IMG/VR virus record: IMGVR_UViG_3300046009_009705
Location: 1-21,805 of that record
Length of the DNA stretch: 21,805 nt
Source of the DNA: a virus
Reading direction: 5' to 3' (one strand)
Shown here: piece after piece, positions 1 to 5,709 of the stretch
How positions within the stretch are numbered: position 1 is the stretch's first letter
Layout: every line of letters begins with the position of its first letter
Position numbers and translations under genes: made by a program
Notes under the pieces: model-generated
Seen by the model: only the letters and a program-made list of their open reading frames with translations
The model's database searches: none
What the model was told of the DNA's origin: nothing

Positions 1-119
1 AGAGGCGCAACGCCGGCGCTTTCAACAAGAGATTTAAATGCGTTCTCACGACGAGTATCGTAAGCAGAAACAGCGGTTTCAACAGCAGCTTTGATAACAG
101 AAAAAGTTAATTTAGACAT
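1..119 (-). CDS. Small phage protein, 3' end outside window
   Basis: The first 39 codons of a minus-strand gene are present; the rest lies beyond base 1. It opens with MSKLTFSVIKAAVETA and reads as a helical, alanine-rich N-terminus (residues 8-39) with no recognised motif. The ATG at 117-119 is preceded by a clear Shine-Dalgarno GGAG (CGGAGTGTATATT-ATG), much like the leader of the gene starting at 2727. It is the first gene after the promoter at 166-194, so it probably belongs to the early class. The ORF is open throughout and codon use is like its neighbours. No function can be given. Confidence 0.75.
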   Translation of the reverse strand, partial: MSKLTFSVIKAAVETAVSAYDTRRENAFKSLVESAGVAP

Positions 120-165
120 AATATACACTCCGAAAATTAGGATTTAAGTTCAATTTATAGATTCT

Positions 166-194
166 ATTATACTATGTTTTTTGTAAAAGTAAAG
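166..194 (-). promoter_or_regulatory. Early-type promoter (-35 TTTACT, -10 TATAAT)
   Basis: Read on the minus strand, the -35 box TTTACT (188-193) lies within CTTTACTTTT and is separated by 16 bp from a perfect TATAAT (166-171). It drives the partial gene at 1-119. It is one of a family of near-identical minus-strand promoters in this window. The -35 region resembles T4 early promoters (GTTTACTTT). Confidence 0.75.
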
Positions 195-269
195 CTTTTT
201 TTTATCTTTTTTTAAAAATAATTTACATTGCGTCAAGGTGTAAATTCATACTCATTATAAAGTCTCCAA

Positions 270-458
270 TTAAATTAATTCAACAAGGTCTTCATCTGCT
301 TCTATTGTTGCTGTAATGCTATGTCCAGATTCCAGATAGGTATCGCCTACATTATTAACATCACCAAAAATATAATTGGTTCCATTTTGAACGCGCTTAA
401 CTGTAATGATATTTTTACCATCTCTGGTTCGATATGATTTATTTGTTTGCAGTTTCAT
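270..458 (-). CDS. Small hypothetical phage protein (62 aa)
   Basis: This 62-residue protein begins MKLQTNKSYRTRDGK and ends in an acidic tail. The alternating pattern suggests a small beta-rich fold, similar in style to short phage proteins that begin 'MKLxxGKxYRTRxG'; that resemblance is from memory and not a family assignment. Its start lies 20 nt inside the end of the upstream gene (439-672), which argues for translational coupling; its own ribosome-binding site (GAAAG) is weak. It is the last gene of the small-gene run that begins upstream of 2727. No catalytic residues are apparent. Confidence 0.7.
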   Translation of the reverse strand: MKLQTNKSYRTRDGKNIITVKRVQNGTNYIFGDVNNVGDTYLESGHSITATIEADEDLVELI

Positions 459-672
459 TATCTTTCAACCCGTAATGTTCTTTAATAGCAGCATCAACAT
501 TTTTTGCCACAGTTCTACCGGCTTCATAATTGACTTCATCTTCAATATAATATAGAACATCCTCTATAACCAGTTTTACAAGTTTAGCCATTTGTTCTCC
601 AAATTCTTCATTTTCATCAACTAAGGATTCGTCCCATCTTTTAATCAATTTTTCAATTTCAGTTTTCATCAT
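439..672 (-). CDS. Small hypothetical protein of the 'xxLIxEC...HFGV' type
   Basis: A 77-residue, mostly helical acidic protein. The core reads FGEQMAKLVKLVIEDV, and about 30 residues later comes AAIKEHYGLKD. The same plan (a helix with a [FY]A(K/E)xII segment, then a helix ending in HFG/HYG) recurs in the genes at 1674, 1916 and 2191, so these look like diverged relatives. Two ATGs are in tandem after GGAGTAA; the second (669) has better Shine-Dalgarno spacing, so the protein may be 76 aa. The leader GGAGTAAATGATGAAAACT is identical to that of the next upstream gene. Its 3' end overlaps the start of the 270-458 gene. Function unknown. Confidence 0.75.
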   Translation of the reverse strand: MMKTEIEKLIKRWDESLVDENEEFGEQMAKLVKLVIEDVLYYIEDEVNYEAGRTVAKNVDAAIKEHYGLKDNETANK

Positions 673-680
673 TTACTCCG

Positions 681-956
681 TTATAACCCTAACAATTTTC
701 GTTCTTCTAACGTTAATCTTGAAATTAATTCTTCTCGTTTTTGTTCTTTAAGTTTTGGGTCGTATTCATCAAATGATTCATAAACATTCCATAATTTTGA
801 AATTGTAACTGTCTTAACGTCTCGATAACCTTTTTGTAATGCGGCACACTTCATCGCATCCTCATAATTTACAAAATATGCTACATGATTGTTAGTATAT
901 CCATCAGTTTCAGTTACTTCATTTGCTGTAAATTGAACATTGTAAGTTTTCATCAT
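681..956 (-). CDS. Small hypothetical phage protein (90-91 aa)
   Basis: A small protein whose N-terminal half looks like a beta-alpha-beta domain (MKTYNVQFTANEV, then a segment around NYEDAMKCAAL) and whose C-terminal third is a charged helix ending in LTLEERKLLGL. The start is a tandem ATG-ATG behind GGAGTAA, the same arrangement and almost the same 19 bases as in the gene downstream, which points to a duplicated leader. It lies 8 nt before the 439-672 gene, clearly in one operon. No family is recognised. Confidence 0.75.
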   Translation of the reverse strand: MMKTYNVQFTANEVTETDGYTNNHVAYFVNYEDAMKCAALQKGYRDVKTVTISKLWNVYESFDEYDPKLKEQKREELISRLTLEERKLLGL

Positions 957-966
957 TTACTCCAAT

Positions 967-1293
967 TTATAATAGTTTCTCAACGCGACTAACTTCATAA
1001 ATTTCAATAGTTTCTATTGTATGGAAACCATATTCTGTTACAGGAAGAAAATCCCAAAATATATCAAGAACTTCTTCGTCTTCTTCAGCCGTTTCTTGGT
1101 TTACATATACATCATATGCATGTTCGCCATCATCGCAATTTTCGTTATAATTGAAATTATGATAGCTTGAATTAGATTTAATCTTTTGAATTAAAGGCAT
1201 TATAATCGCTAATGTTTCATCGCTGATTGCAGTAAACTTACTTGCATAATCACCATCATTCATATCTACTTTTACTAAAATATAATTTGCCAT
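967..1293 (-). CDS. Conserved-type phage hypothetical protein (108 aa)
   Basis: The start is placed at the ATG at 1291-1293 (MANYILVKVDMNDGDYASKF), although the frame is open for 19 more codons upstream. Those codons run antiparallel to the end of the neighbouring gene, and the chosen ATG lies one base after that gene's stop (TAA-A-ATG), the usual coupled junction here. The pattern 'DGDYxSxxTxI....L..I.PLI..I' followed by an acidic EEDEEV stretch and YGFHTIETIEIYEV resembles a small protein often seen in T4-like phages; the function is not known. It is probably expressed with the other early small genes. Confidence 0.75.
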   Translation of the reverse strand: MANYILVKVDMNDGDYASKFTAISDETLAIIMPLIQKIKSNSSYHNFNYNENCDDGEHAYDVYVNQETAEEDEEVLDIFWDFLPVTEYGFHTIETIEIYEVSRVEKLL

Positions 1294-1294
1294 T

Positions 1295-1657
1295 TTATTT
1301 CTCACATCCAGGATATTTACAAAATAGGTTATGTAATGGACAAACGCCATTTACTTTTTCAGCACACTGTTTTCGCGCATCAGGTTGTTTTCTGCGTCGC
1401 GGGTAATTAATTCCCCACGTGTTAATAAATTCTATTGCGTCTTCATCACTTTGGCAATATACATAACCCATATTGCCCCATTCTCTGGTAGCACTTTCCT
1501 CGCACCATAATTCTAATTCATCTCTTTGGTTGCCGCCATAATATGTCATTTCAAAACAATATTTGAATCTGTTTTTATCCGGATTATATGGAAGCATACA
1601 TTTGATTGTAGTTCTAGGTAATGGTTTGGCTATTTCACTATCATAATCAGTTATCAT
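1295..1657 (-). CDS. Small protein with cysteine-rich C-terminus
   Basis: A 120-residue protein with no recognised family. The body (residues 15-85) contains aromatic, beta-rich sequence (FKYCFEMTYYGG) and a segment resembling an acidic helix (SDEDAIEFINTWG). The last 23 residues hold C98, C106, H109, C113 and C118, a spacing that could bind one zinc ion. The upstream Shine-Dalgarno sequence is poor (AGAGC). It starts 16 nt after the stop of the gene at 1674-1919 and ends one base before the start of the gene at 967-1293. Zinc binding is inferred from spacing only. Confidence 0.7.
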   Translation of the reverse strand: MITDYDSEIAKPLPRTTIKCMLPYNPDKNRFKYCFEMTYYGGNQRDELELWCEESATREWGNMGYVYCQSDEDAIEFINTWGINYPRRRKQPDARKQCAEKVNGVCPLHNLFCKYPGCEK

Positions 1658-1673
1658 GTTGTTTAGCTCTAAT

Positions 1674-1919
1674 TTATTTTAAATCAAACCGGTTTCTAAT
1701 TCTTTTCGCGCATTCATCCACAATAAATCCATCCGCTGTACCGTAATGTTCAGTTTCTGTTGCAGACAAACATTGACTAATACATTCTTGAATAATCAAC
1801 TTGGCAAACCTATCTATTATCTCTTGCGGTATACATGGTGTAGAATCTTCTGATATATCCCAGTTTTGTTTATATTCAGTAACCGATTGCTGTAATAATT
1901 CCAATACTTTATTATTCAT
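1674..1919 (-). CDS. Small hypothetical protein of the 'xxLIxEC...HFGV' type
   Basis: An 81-residue helical protein. The core IDRFAKLIIQECISQC followed by KRIRNRFDLK has the same plan as the gene at 2191-2418 (KYAESIIQECCTVI ... VKEHFGVN). Small proteins with a 'FAxLIxxEC' helix and a terminal '(H/R)FGV' are common in T4-like aquatic phages; no function is known to me. The Shine-Dalgarno GGAG precedes the ATG at good spacing. It shares a 4-nt ATGA overlap with the upstream gene (1916-2191), so the two are coupled. Confidence 0.75.
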   Translation of the reverse strand: MNNKVLELLQQSVTEYKQNWDISEDSTPCIPQEIIDRFAKLIIQECISQCLSATETEHYGTADGFIVDECAKRIRNRFDLK

Positions 1920-2191
1920 CGTTCAACTCCAAAATGTTTAGATATAATTTCACTGCTGATTTTTAATGCTGTATCATCGAGAAAACGATCGTAATAATCT
2001 AAGTCGTCATATGAGTCAAAGGAATCGCTTGCGCTCATTGTTTTATCGCCCTCATTACAATTTTCTTTTTTAAGTTTGTATATTTGACATTCCAGCTGTT
2101 TAACATAAACATATATTGAATGCGGCACTTTAAAATGCTCTGATAATTTAGTTTCTATATTCGTACAACATATAAAATATGAGAATGCCAT
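1916..2191 (-). CDS. Small hypothetical protein ending in HFGVER
   Basis: A 91-residue protein with a cysteine-containing N-terminal third (ICC at residues 8-10), a short serine/aspartate-rich linker around residues 52-70, and a C-terminal helix ending in SEIISKHFGVER. That tail is shared with the neighbouring small proteins at 1674 and 2191, suggesting a duplicated domain joined to a new N-terminus. An internal methionine at residue 52 could give a shorter product, but a good Shine-Dalgarno (GGAGTAAACTG) precedes the first ATG. It overlaps the upstream stop by one base (TAATG) and the downstream start by four. Confidence 0.7.
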   Translation of the reverse strand: MAFSYFICCTNIETKLSEHFKVPHSIYVYVKQLECQIYKLKKENCNEGDKTMSASDSFDSYDDLDYYDRFLDDTALKISSEIISKHFGVER

Positions 2192-2418
2192 CAGTTTACT
2201 CCAAAGTGTTCTTTAACGTACCTAATAATCTCCGTTGGTTCTTCTGGATGAATTCTGTAGATGGGATTTTTCCATCCATTTTGTAATATAACCGTACAGC
2301 ATTCTTGGATAATCGATTCAGCATACTTTTCAACGTCCCGAGTCAAGTTAGAAGTATTCCATCCGTCATCATCAAGTAATTTAACTTGGTATGCAATTTC
2401 TTTAATTTTATCTTTCAT
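2191..2418 (-). CDS. Small hypothetical protein of the 'xxLIxEC...HFGV' type
   Basis: A 75-residue helical protein with KYAESIIQECCTVILQNGW in the middle and IIRYVKEHFGVN at the end. It is the clearest example in this window of the 'A.xIIxEC ... HFGV' plan shared with the genes at 439, 1674 and 1916. The start follows GGGAGAAAGAATT-ATG, a strong ribosome-binding site. It is the first gene of the run 2418 to 1674 and lies 12 nt downstream of the gene ending at 2431. Molecular role unknown. Confidence 0.75.
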   Translation of the reverse strand: MKDKIKEIAYQVKLLDDDGWNTSNLTRDVEKYAESIIQECCTVILQNGWKNPIYRIHPEEPTEIIRYVKEHFGVN

Positions 2419-2430
2419 AATTCTTTCTCC

Positions 2431-2727
2431 CTATAGTTTAGCAAGAGCATTTAATACTCTTTTTGAACCACCAGATTTATTCATAACAAATAAACCTTTA
2501 GACATCGCAGATACGGCACCAATACCGCCGCCGTCAGTTCCCCAAATGCTACCAGGAGAGGTTTGTGGCAATAAACCAAGAATAGAGTAGTATTCCATAT
2601 CAGCGGTTACAAATTCTTCTCTGCCGCTAATAGGTTTTTTGATGGTCAAAATAGAACCGCGAACTTCAACAGTCCAGCCTAAACGAACAGCGGTTTCTTT
2701 AATAGAAAGGGCAACTTCTTTACTCAT
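2431..2727 (-). CDS. Small hypothetical protein (98 aa)
   Basis: The start is placed at the ATG at 2725-2727 (MSKEVALSIKETAVRLGW) because GGAG lies 9 nt upstream; a GTG nine bases earlier also keeps the frame open but has no Shine-Dalgarno. Residues 1-45 look like an alpha-beta domain (TVEVRGSILTIKK), followed by a glycine-rich stretch (GSIWGTDGGGIGAVSAM, about residues 62-78) and a basic tail ending in LNALAKL. It is the first gene after the promoter at 2776-2804 and probably leads the transcript through to 270. Its first codons (ATG AGT AAA) and leader resemble the partial gene at 1-119. No family is recognised. Confidence 0.75.
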   Translation of the reverse strand: MSKEVALSIKETAVRLGWTVEVRGSILTIKKPISGREEFVTADMEYYSILGLLPQTSPGSIWGTDGGGIGAVSAMSKGLFVMNKSGGSKRVLNALAKL

Positions 2728-2754
2728 CTTACACACTCCAAATAATTTAATTAC

Positions 2755-2785
2755 GGTTTAACTTCATTACGATCTATTATACTAT
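2755..2785 (-). repeat. 31-bp promoter/leader direct repeat, copy 1
   Basis: Bases 2755-2785 are identical to 3196-3226. On the minus strand the repeat runs from the end of the -10 region (ATAGTATAATAG) through the start of the transcript (ATCGTAATGAAGTTAAACC). Both copies stand before a small gene. Identity over the untranslated leader as well as the -10 box suggests a recent duplication of a promoter cassette or a shared leader element. Confidence 0.85.
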
Positions 2786-2804
2786 GTTTTTAACAAAAGT
2801 AAAG
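2776..2804 (-). promoter_or_regulatory. Early-type promoter
   Basis: On the minus strand, TTTACT (2798-2803, within GCTTTACTTTTG) and TATAAT (2776-2781) are separated by 16 bp. It reads into the gene starting at 2727 and lies inside the space after the gene ending at 2807. Confidence 0.75.
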
Positions 2805-2806
2805 CT

Positions 2807-2998
2807 TTATTTTAAATTATTTTTGCTTAGACTGTTATAAACAATTGTCGCTTCTTTTTTAGATTCAGCAAAAGATTTTATTCCTCTAGTATCAGAGTAG
2901 CACCAAATTTCAAACTCTTTTTTAGACCAGCCATATTGACGCATTTTGTATTTTTCTAATGCTAGCGCCGCACGTTCAATTACATCATCCTTTTCCAT
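2807..2998 (-). CDS. Small hypothetical protein (63 aa)
   Basis: A 63-residue, strongly charged protein starting MEKDDVIERAALALEKYKM, which looks like an amphipathic helix, followed by a segment with W23, W32 and C33 and a lysine-rich end. The GGAG ribosome-binding site overlaps the last codons of the upstream gene (GTGGAGTAA), so the pair is coupled. It is the last gene before the promoter at 2776-2804; its stop lies 3 bases from the -35 region of that promoter. No function is recognised. Confidence 0.65.
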   Translation of the reverse strand: MEKDDVIERAALALEKYKMRQYGWSKKEFEIWCYSDTRGIKSFAESKKEATIVYNSLSKNNLK

Positions 2999-3003
2999 TA
3001 GGC

Positions 3004-3171
3004 TTACTCCACTTCTTTAGTAACAGCGATTACATATTCATGGTCGCGACTAGAAGAGTTAATTGCCACGCTCACGCTACCCACTAACTTCCACCCATCG
3101 TTTAAGTGTCTGGTGACCGCGAGGTCAAACATTTCGAGATCATATTTAGTGATAGTTTTAAATTTAATCAT
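3004..3171 (-). CDS. DUF1737-like small protein (55 aa)
   Basis: A 55-residue protein: MIKFKTITKYDLEMFDL at the start, then a segment reading LNDGWKLVGSVSV (residues 23-35) and HEYVIAVTK at the end. The 'xxLxxGWxxxGxVxV ... YxxAxxK' plan matches the DUF1737/'double-psi-like small phage protein' pattern as I remember it; this is a recognition by eye. The ATG at 3169-3171 has GGAG 8 nt upstream (CCGGAGATGAAAA). It is the first gene after the promoter at 3217-3245 and is followed directly by the gene at 2807-2998. Biochemical role unknown. Confidence 0.75.
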   Translation of the reverse strand: MIKFKTITKYDLEMFDLAVTRHLNDGWKLVGSVSVAINSSSRDHEYVIAVTKEVE

Positions 3172-3195
3172 TTTTCATCTCCGGTTTATCATTAA

Positions 3196-3226
3196 GGTTT
3201 AACTTCATTACGATCTATTATACTAT
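3196..3226 (-). repeat. 31-bp promoter/leader direct repeat, copy 2
   Basis: Identical to 2755-2785 over all 31 bases, and placed the same way relative to a -10 box. It covers the -10 region and the first bases of the leader of the DUF1737-like gene. Confidence 0.85.
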
Positions 3227-3245
3227 AATTTATAAAAAAGTAAAG
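3217..3245 (-). promoter_or_regulatory. Early-type promoter
   Basis: On the minus strand, TTTACT (3239-3244) and TATAAT (3217-3222) are separated by 16 bp. It reads into the DUF1737-like gene at 3171. It lies about 40 bp beyond the terminator at 3281-3320, so transcription units are cleanly separated here. Confidence 0.75.
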
Positions 3246-3280
3246 CTTTTTTTAATTATTTTTAAATTTATTTTAGGCAC

Positions 3281-3320
3281 AAAAAAGCCGCTCTACCAAT
3301 TAAGATAGAGCGGCTTTTTG
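3281..3320 (-). terminator. Rho-independent terminator, copy 1 of a duplicated hairpin
   Basis: A 9-bp stem, GCCGCTCTA (3287-3295) with TAGAGCGGC (3306-3314), encloses a 10-nt loop and is extended by five A-T pairs. On the minus strand a T-run follows. It ends the transcript of the gene at 3335-3793. The A-rich left side and T-rich right side would let it act on either strand. It is the same as the hairpin at 3822-3860, loop included. Confidence 0.85.
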
Positions 3321-3334
3321 TTGTATGATTTGTG

Positions 3335-3793
3335 TTATTTATTATTGAATTTATCAGCTAAATTTTTCAATCTAAGTTCACCATCTTCTTTGCTGATTTT
3401 GCCTGTATTTACGGCATTTTTTATGCCCCAAGATTTAACTATAGCGCCGGTTGCTGAATTTTGAAATTCTTTATGTGCTTTTTCTTTAGCCAATGTTTCT
3501 TTTTCTTTTCTTTGTTCATCTGCAGTTTTTCCAAATTTATCACCTACAGTTTCAACTCCAAGTTGTTTAGCCAACGTTTCCGTCATACCTACAACCATAC
3601 CATTTTTGATGGTAATTTTATTAGCATCAACTCTTGATTCCTTAGGGAATTTTGGGTGGTCAATAGAATAATCACCCCAATCTGGGTCTTTTGTTGCTTT
3701 TAACGGCGTTACTATTTGTACATTTCCCTGTTTCAATTTAACGGGTTTGACTTGTTCATTTAAATGTCCAGTGAATTCTTTATAACTTAACAT
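3335..3793 (-). CDS. Probable capsid-internal protein with capsid-targeting-like N-terminus
   Basis: The start is set at the ATG at 3791-3793 because a strong ribosome-binding site (GGAGG) lies 6 nt upstream; the earlier in-frame ATG would contain that site. The 152-residue protein then begins MLSYKEFTGHLNEQ. This resembles the T4 capsid-targeting sequence of internal proteins (an aromatic-x-E-F helix) and carries LNE, which fits the (L/I)-x-E cleavage rule of the T4 prohead protease gp21. The rest is polar and lysine-rich, with a helical segment near residues 95-115 and no recognised domain. It is bracketed by two copies of one terminator, so it forms its own unit downstream of gp32. A TTTAAATA box (3813-3820) may be a late promoter. 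Confidence 0.7.
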   Translation of the reverse strand: MLSYKEFTGHLNEQVKPVKLKQGNVQIVTPLKATKDPDWGDYSIDHPKFPKESRVDANKITIKNGMVVGMTETLAKQLGVETVGDKFGKTADEQRKEKETLAKEKAHKEFQNSATGAIVKSWGIKNAVNTGKISKEDGELRLKNLADKFNNK

Positions 3794-3812
3794 ATATTCC
3801 TCCATAAAATAT

Positions 3813-3820
3813 TATTTAAA
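3813..3820 (-). promoter_or_regulatory. Candidate T4-type late promoter box
   Basis: TTTAAATA on the minus strand differs at one position from the T4 late box TATAAATA. It lies between the gp32 terminator and the start of the gene at 3793, where a separate promoter is needed, and a gp33 gene for late transcription is in the same window. In such AT-rich DNA a 7/8 match can arise by chance. Confidence 0.35.
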
Positions 3821-3821
3821 A

Positions 3822-3860
3822 CAAAAAAAGCCGCTCTACCAATTAAGATAGAGCGGCTTA
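3822..3860 (-). terminator. Rho-independent terminator of gp32, copy 2 of a duplicated hairpin
   Basis: The same stem and loop as at 3281-3320: GCCGCTCTA (3830-3838), a 10-nt loop, TAGAGCGGC (3849-3857), with a minus-strand T-run formed by the A-run at 3823-3829. It lies 18 bp beyond the gp32 stop. The identity of the loop, which should be free to drift, indicates recent duplication or gene conversion. Confidence 0.85.
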
Positions 3861-3877
3861 ACTAATCTTTAAAAGGA

Positions 3878-4807
3878 TTATCCGGCGGCGGCAATTCTAG
3901 CAAAATATGCCATTACGTCTTCATCGTCATCGTCAGACTTTGAAGCCGCAACAGGCGCTGGAGCTGACGCAGTCATATAAGATGAAGCAGATTCAACCTT
4001 AACCGGCGCTTCAGCGTAAGAATTAGTCATAGAGTTCGCGTTAGGTACAGCTGGCGAATCAGGATTAATAACTGAATTTAATTTTCTAGATAATTCTTCA
4101 TAAGTTTTAAAGTTAGAAGGCGCTAAAAAGTCATTCAGCTGATATTGTGCATTTACAGCAGCAACAAGTTTGGCTTCGTCACCACCGAATAATTCGGATG
4201 GTTCAGCAAAAACTGATTGGTCATAATTAGGATAACCTTCAACGGTACGGATACGCAATTTAAAATTAGCGCCTTCCCATAAATCAAACACATTCACTGG
4301 TTTATCATCAGCAAAGGTTGGTTTTGCTTTATCCATAATTTTGTCAAAAATCTTTTTACCAAATTTAAAGATAAACACTTTGCCGTTATTAGCAGGATTC
4401 GCTGGATCGTCAAGAACTACGATATTTGCAAAGTATTGTAGGCGGCGTTTTCTAGCACGCGCCAAATCTTTATCCTTTTCATTACCGGTATTCCATAATG
4501 CAGAATTAGCAATAGAAACGGGATCTTCCTGACCAATAGTGGTTAATGAATTTTCAATAAACCATTTACCGGTTGGTCCTTGAAAACCATGATTATAGAT
4601 TTTCACCCAAGGTAAATCATCACCCTCTTTTTTAGGTAAAAAACGAATAACAGCTGAACCGTTGCCAGCTTTATCACGAGTCAACTTCCAGTAACGTTCA
4701 TCATCACTATTGTTAGTTTGTGGATTAACGATTTTTTCCATTTCAGCGGTAATAGCGCCGAAGTCAGCATTACGCATTTTTCTTAAAGATTCGATATTGA
4801 TTGTCAT
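3878..4807 (-). CDS. 32: Single-stranded DNA-binding protein, T4 gp32 homologue
   Basis: gp32 coats ssDNA in replication and recombination and links the replisome parts. The 309-residue protein (T4: 301) aligns by eye with T4 gp32: a basic N-terminal cooperativity region (SLRKMR, residues 7-12), the core motif YWKLTRDKAGNGSAVIRFLP (39-58), NHGF (72-75), GKVFIFKFGKKIFDKI (142-157) and WEGANFKLR (177-185), ending with an acidic tail (SDDDDEDV) that in T4 recruits partners. The T4 zinc ligands are mostly missing: H73 remains, but the three cysteines are replaced, and the protein has no cysteine at all. That loss is, as I recall, usual in marine T4-like relatives. It lies downstream of gp59 and gp33, as in T4, and has its own promoter and terminator. 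The leader carries three TTACGAT repeats that may be an autoregulatory site. Confidence 0.95.
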   Translation of the reverse strand: MTINIESLRKMRNADFGAITAEMEKIVNPQTNNSDDERYWKLTRDKAGNGSAVIRFLPKKEGDDLPWVKIYNHGFQGPTGKWFIENSLTTIGQEDPVSIANSALWNTGNEKDKDLARARKRRLQYFANIVVLDDPANPANNGKVFIFKFGKKIFDKIMDKAKPTFADDKPVNVFDLWEGANFKLRIRTVEGYPNYDQSVFAEPSELFGGDEAKLVAAVNAQYQLNDFLAPSNFKTYEELSRKLNSVINPDSPAVPNANSMTNSYAEAPVKVESASSYMTASAPAPVAASKSDDDDEDVMAYFARIAAAG

Positions 4808-4821
4808 ATTATTTCCTTTAT

Positions 4822-4849
4822 TTACGATAGATTACGATGTATTTACGAT
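4822..4849 (-). promoter_or_regulatory. Triple ATCGTAA repeat in the gp32 leader (possible autogenous operator)
   Basis: The plus-strand 7-mer TTACGAT (ATCGTAA in the mRNA) occurs at 4822-4828, 4832-4838 and 4843-4849, spaced 10 and 11 bases, directly upstream of the gp32 Shine-Dalgarno. T4 gp32 represses its own translation by binding an unstructured, repeat-bearing leader next to a pseudoknot; this could be the counterpart. The element also occurs once in the duplicated leader at 2755-2785 and 3196-3226. Confidence 0.5.
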
Positions 4850-4872
4850 TAGTCAACTGCCCTAACTTTCAT

Positions 4873-4901
4873 ATTATACGTTAATACACTATGAAAGTAA
4901 A
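4873..4901 (-). promoter_or_regulatory. Early-type promoter of gp32
   Basis: On the minus strand, TTTACT (4896-4901, in GTTTACTTTC, the exact T4 early -35 form) and TATAAT (4873-4878) are separated by 17 bp. The -35 box overlaps the last codons of gp59, so gp32 can be transcribed apart from the gp33-gp59 unit. Confidence 0.7.
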
Positions 4902-5470
4902 CTTGATTGTCGATAAACATTTTTCAGTTTATCTAAATCATATTCAACGAATCCGGACAGTTTTTTGATTCGAAGAAATTCTTTTTGAAACATTGGATAT
5001 TCGATATCCAAAAACCCAAACATTTTATTTAATATGTTCATGGTTTCAATAGTAATAAAGCCGCCCATAAACATTCTGAACGTTAATGGTATTTCACCAT
5101 CTTTAAATTCAAACAGGTTTGTTTCACCTTTATCTAGTTCCCATTCAATTTTAGCAAGATCGTCTTTAAAGACGTTAGTCAAGCTTTGTTTACGTTTTAG
5201 AAAAAGTAGGTAATTATCAACGCACCCATCATCAATAGCATAAATAAAATTAGGATACCCATAAGCAATATTAGCCGCCGTGAACTGGATAACTTCCATG
5301 TCAGATTTAAAGTATTTGCTAACAGCTTCAAACAATTTATAATCCTTTCTGCTCAAATATGCCGAATAGCTTGTTTTTGTTTTACCCTTATTAGCAAACA
5401 CATCATAATTATTTGACGTGAAATGTAGCTTTATAGAACTGTAATATTGATAAATCTGATACCCGTTCAT
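4889..5470 (-). CDS. 59: Helicase loader, T4 gp59 homologue
   Basis: gp59 loads the replicative helicase gp41 onto forks coated with gp32. This 193-residue protein (T4: 217) is all-helical, basic and aromatic-rich like gp59, beginning MNGYQIYQYYSSIKLHF, close in pattern to 'DGKSVYKLYLMIKQHMNGKYDV' of T4. The FITIETMNILNKMFGFLD segment (about residues 137-154) parallels the T4 'IISFETFILLDSFLNIID' region. Sequence identity is low, so position matters: it sits between gp33 and gp32 in T4 order, and its ATG overlaps the gp33 stop by one base (TAATG). Recruitment of the helicase by its partner gp32, encoded next door, is the expected role. Confidence 0.8.
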   Translation of the reverse strand: MNGYQIYQYYSSIKLHFTSNNYDVFANKGKTKTSYSAYLSRKDYKLFEAVSKYFKSDMEVIQFTAANIAYGYPNFIYAIDDGCVDNYLLFLKRKQSLTNVFKDDLAKIEWELDKGETNLFEFKDGEIPLTFRMFMGGFITIETMNILNKMFGFLDIEYPMFQKEFLRIKKLSGFVEYDLDKLKNVYRQSSLLS

Positions 5471-5685
5471 TATACGTCCAGAGTAGCAACTTTAGGCAAC
5501 ATACCGTTTGCGACAAATTCGTTTTCTAGTTTACCCCGAATAGAGCGATTAAGCATAGGCACAACATCTACTACATCAAGATAATGCTCTTCGCAATATT
5601 CGAGGATAATATCTAGCACAGGTTTTTTAGTTACAGCTGATTCAGTTTCAATAAAAATTGAGAATTCATTAGATGTTTTAAACAT
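5470..5685 (-). CDS. 33: Late transcription coactivator, T4 gp33 homologue
   Basis: gp33 bridges the sliding clamp and host RNA polymerase to activate late promoters with gp55. The protein is 71 residues (T4: 112), so it is short. It holds the features I associate with gp33 of marine T4-like phages: VLDIILEYCEEHYLDVVDVVPML (residues 23-45, reading as two helices), followed by NRSIRGKLENEF and a C-terminal LPKVATLDV hydrophobic tail of the kind that contacts the clamp. A GGAG lies before the ATG and the promoter at 5710-5739 reads directly into it. The gp33-gp59-gp32 order is that of T4. The call rests on both pattern and synteny; sequence alone would be moderate. Confidence 0.75.
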   Translation of the reverse strand: MFKTSNEFSIFIETESAVTKKPVLDIILEYCEEHYLDVVDVVPMLNRSIRGKLENEFVANGMLPKVATLDV

Positions 5686-5709
5686 AAGTTCTCCATTACA
5701 AAAAATACA

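Noticed and set aside
223-255. A 10-codon reading frame (MSMNLHLDAM) with GGAG upstream
   Set aside because: Too short to be judged; it could be a leader peptide, but the surrounding DNA is AT-rich and no other evidence supports translation.
3287-3314. A tRNA gene, because of D-arm-like sequence
   Set aside because: Only the D-arm-like part is present; there is no anticodon arm, T-arm or acceptor pairing, and the hairpin fits a terminator.
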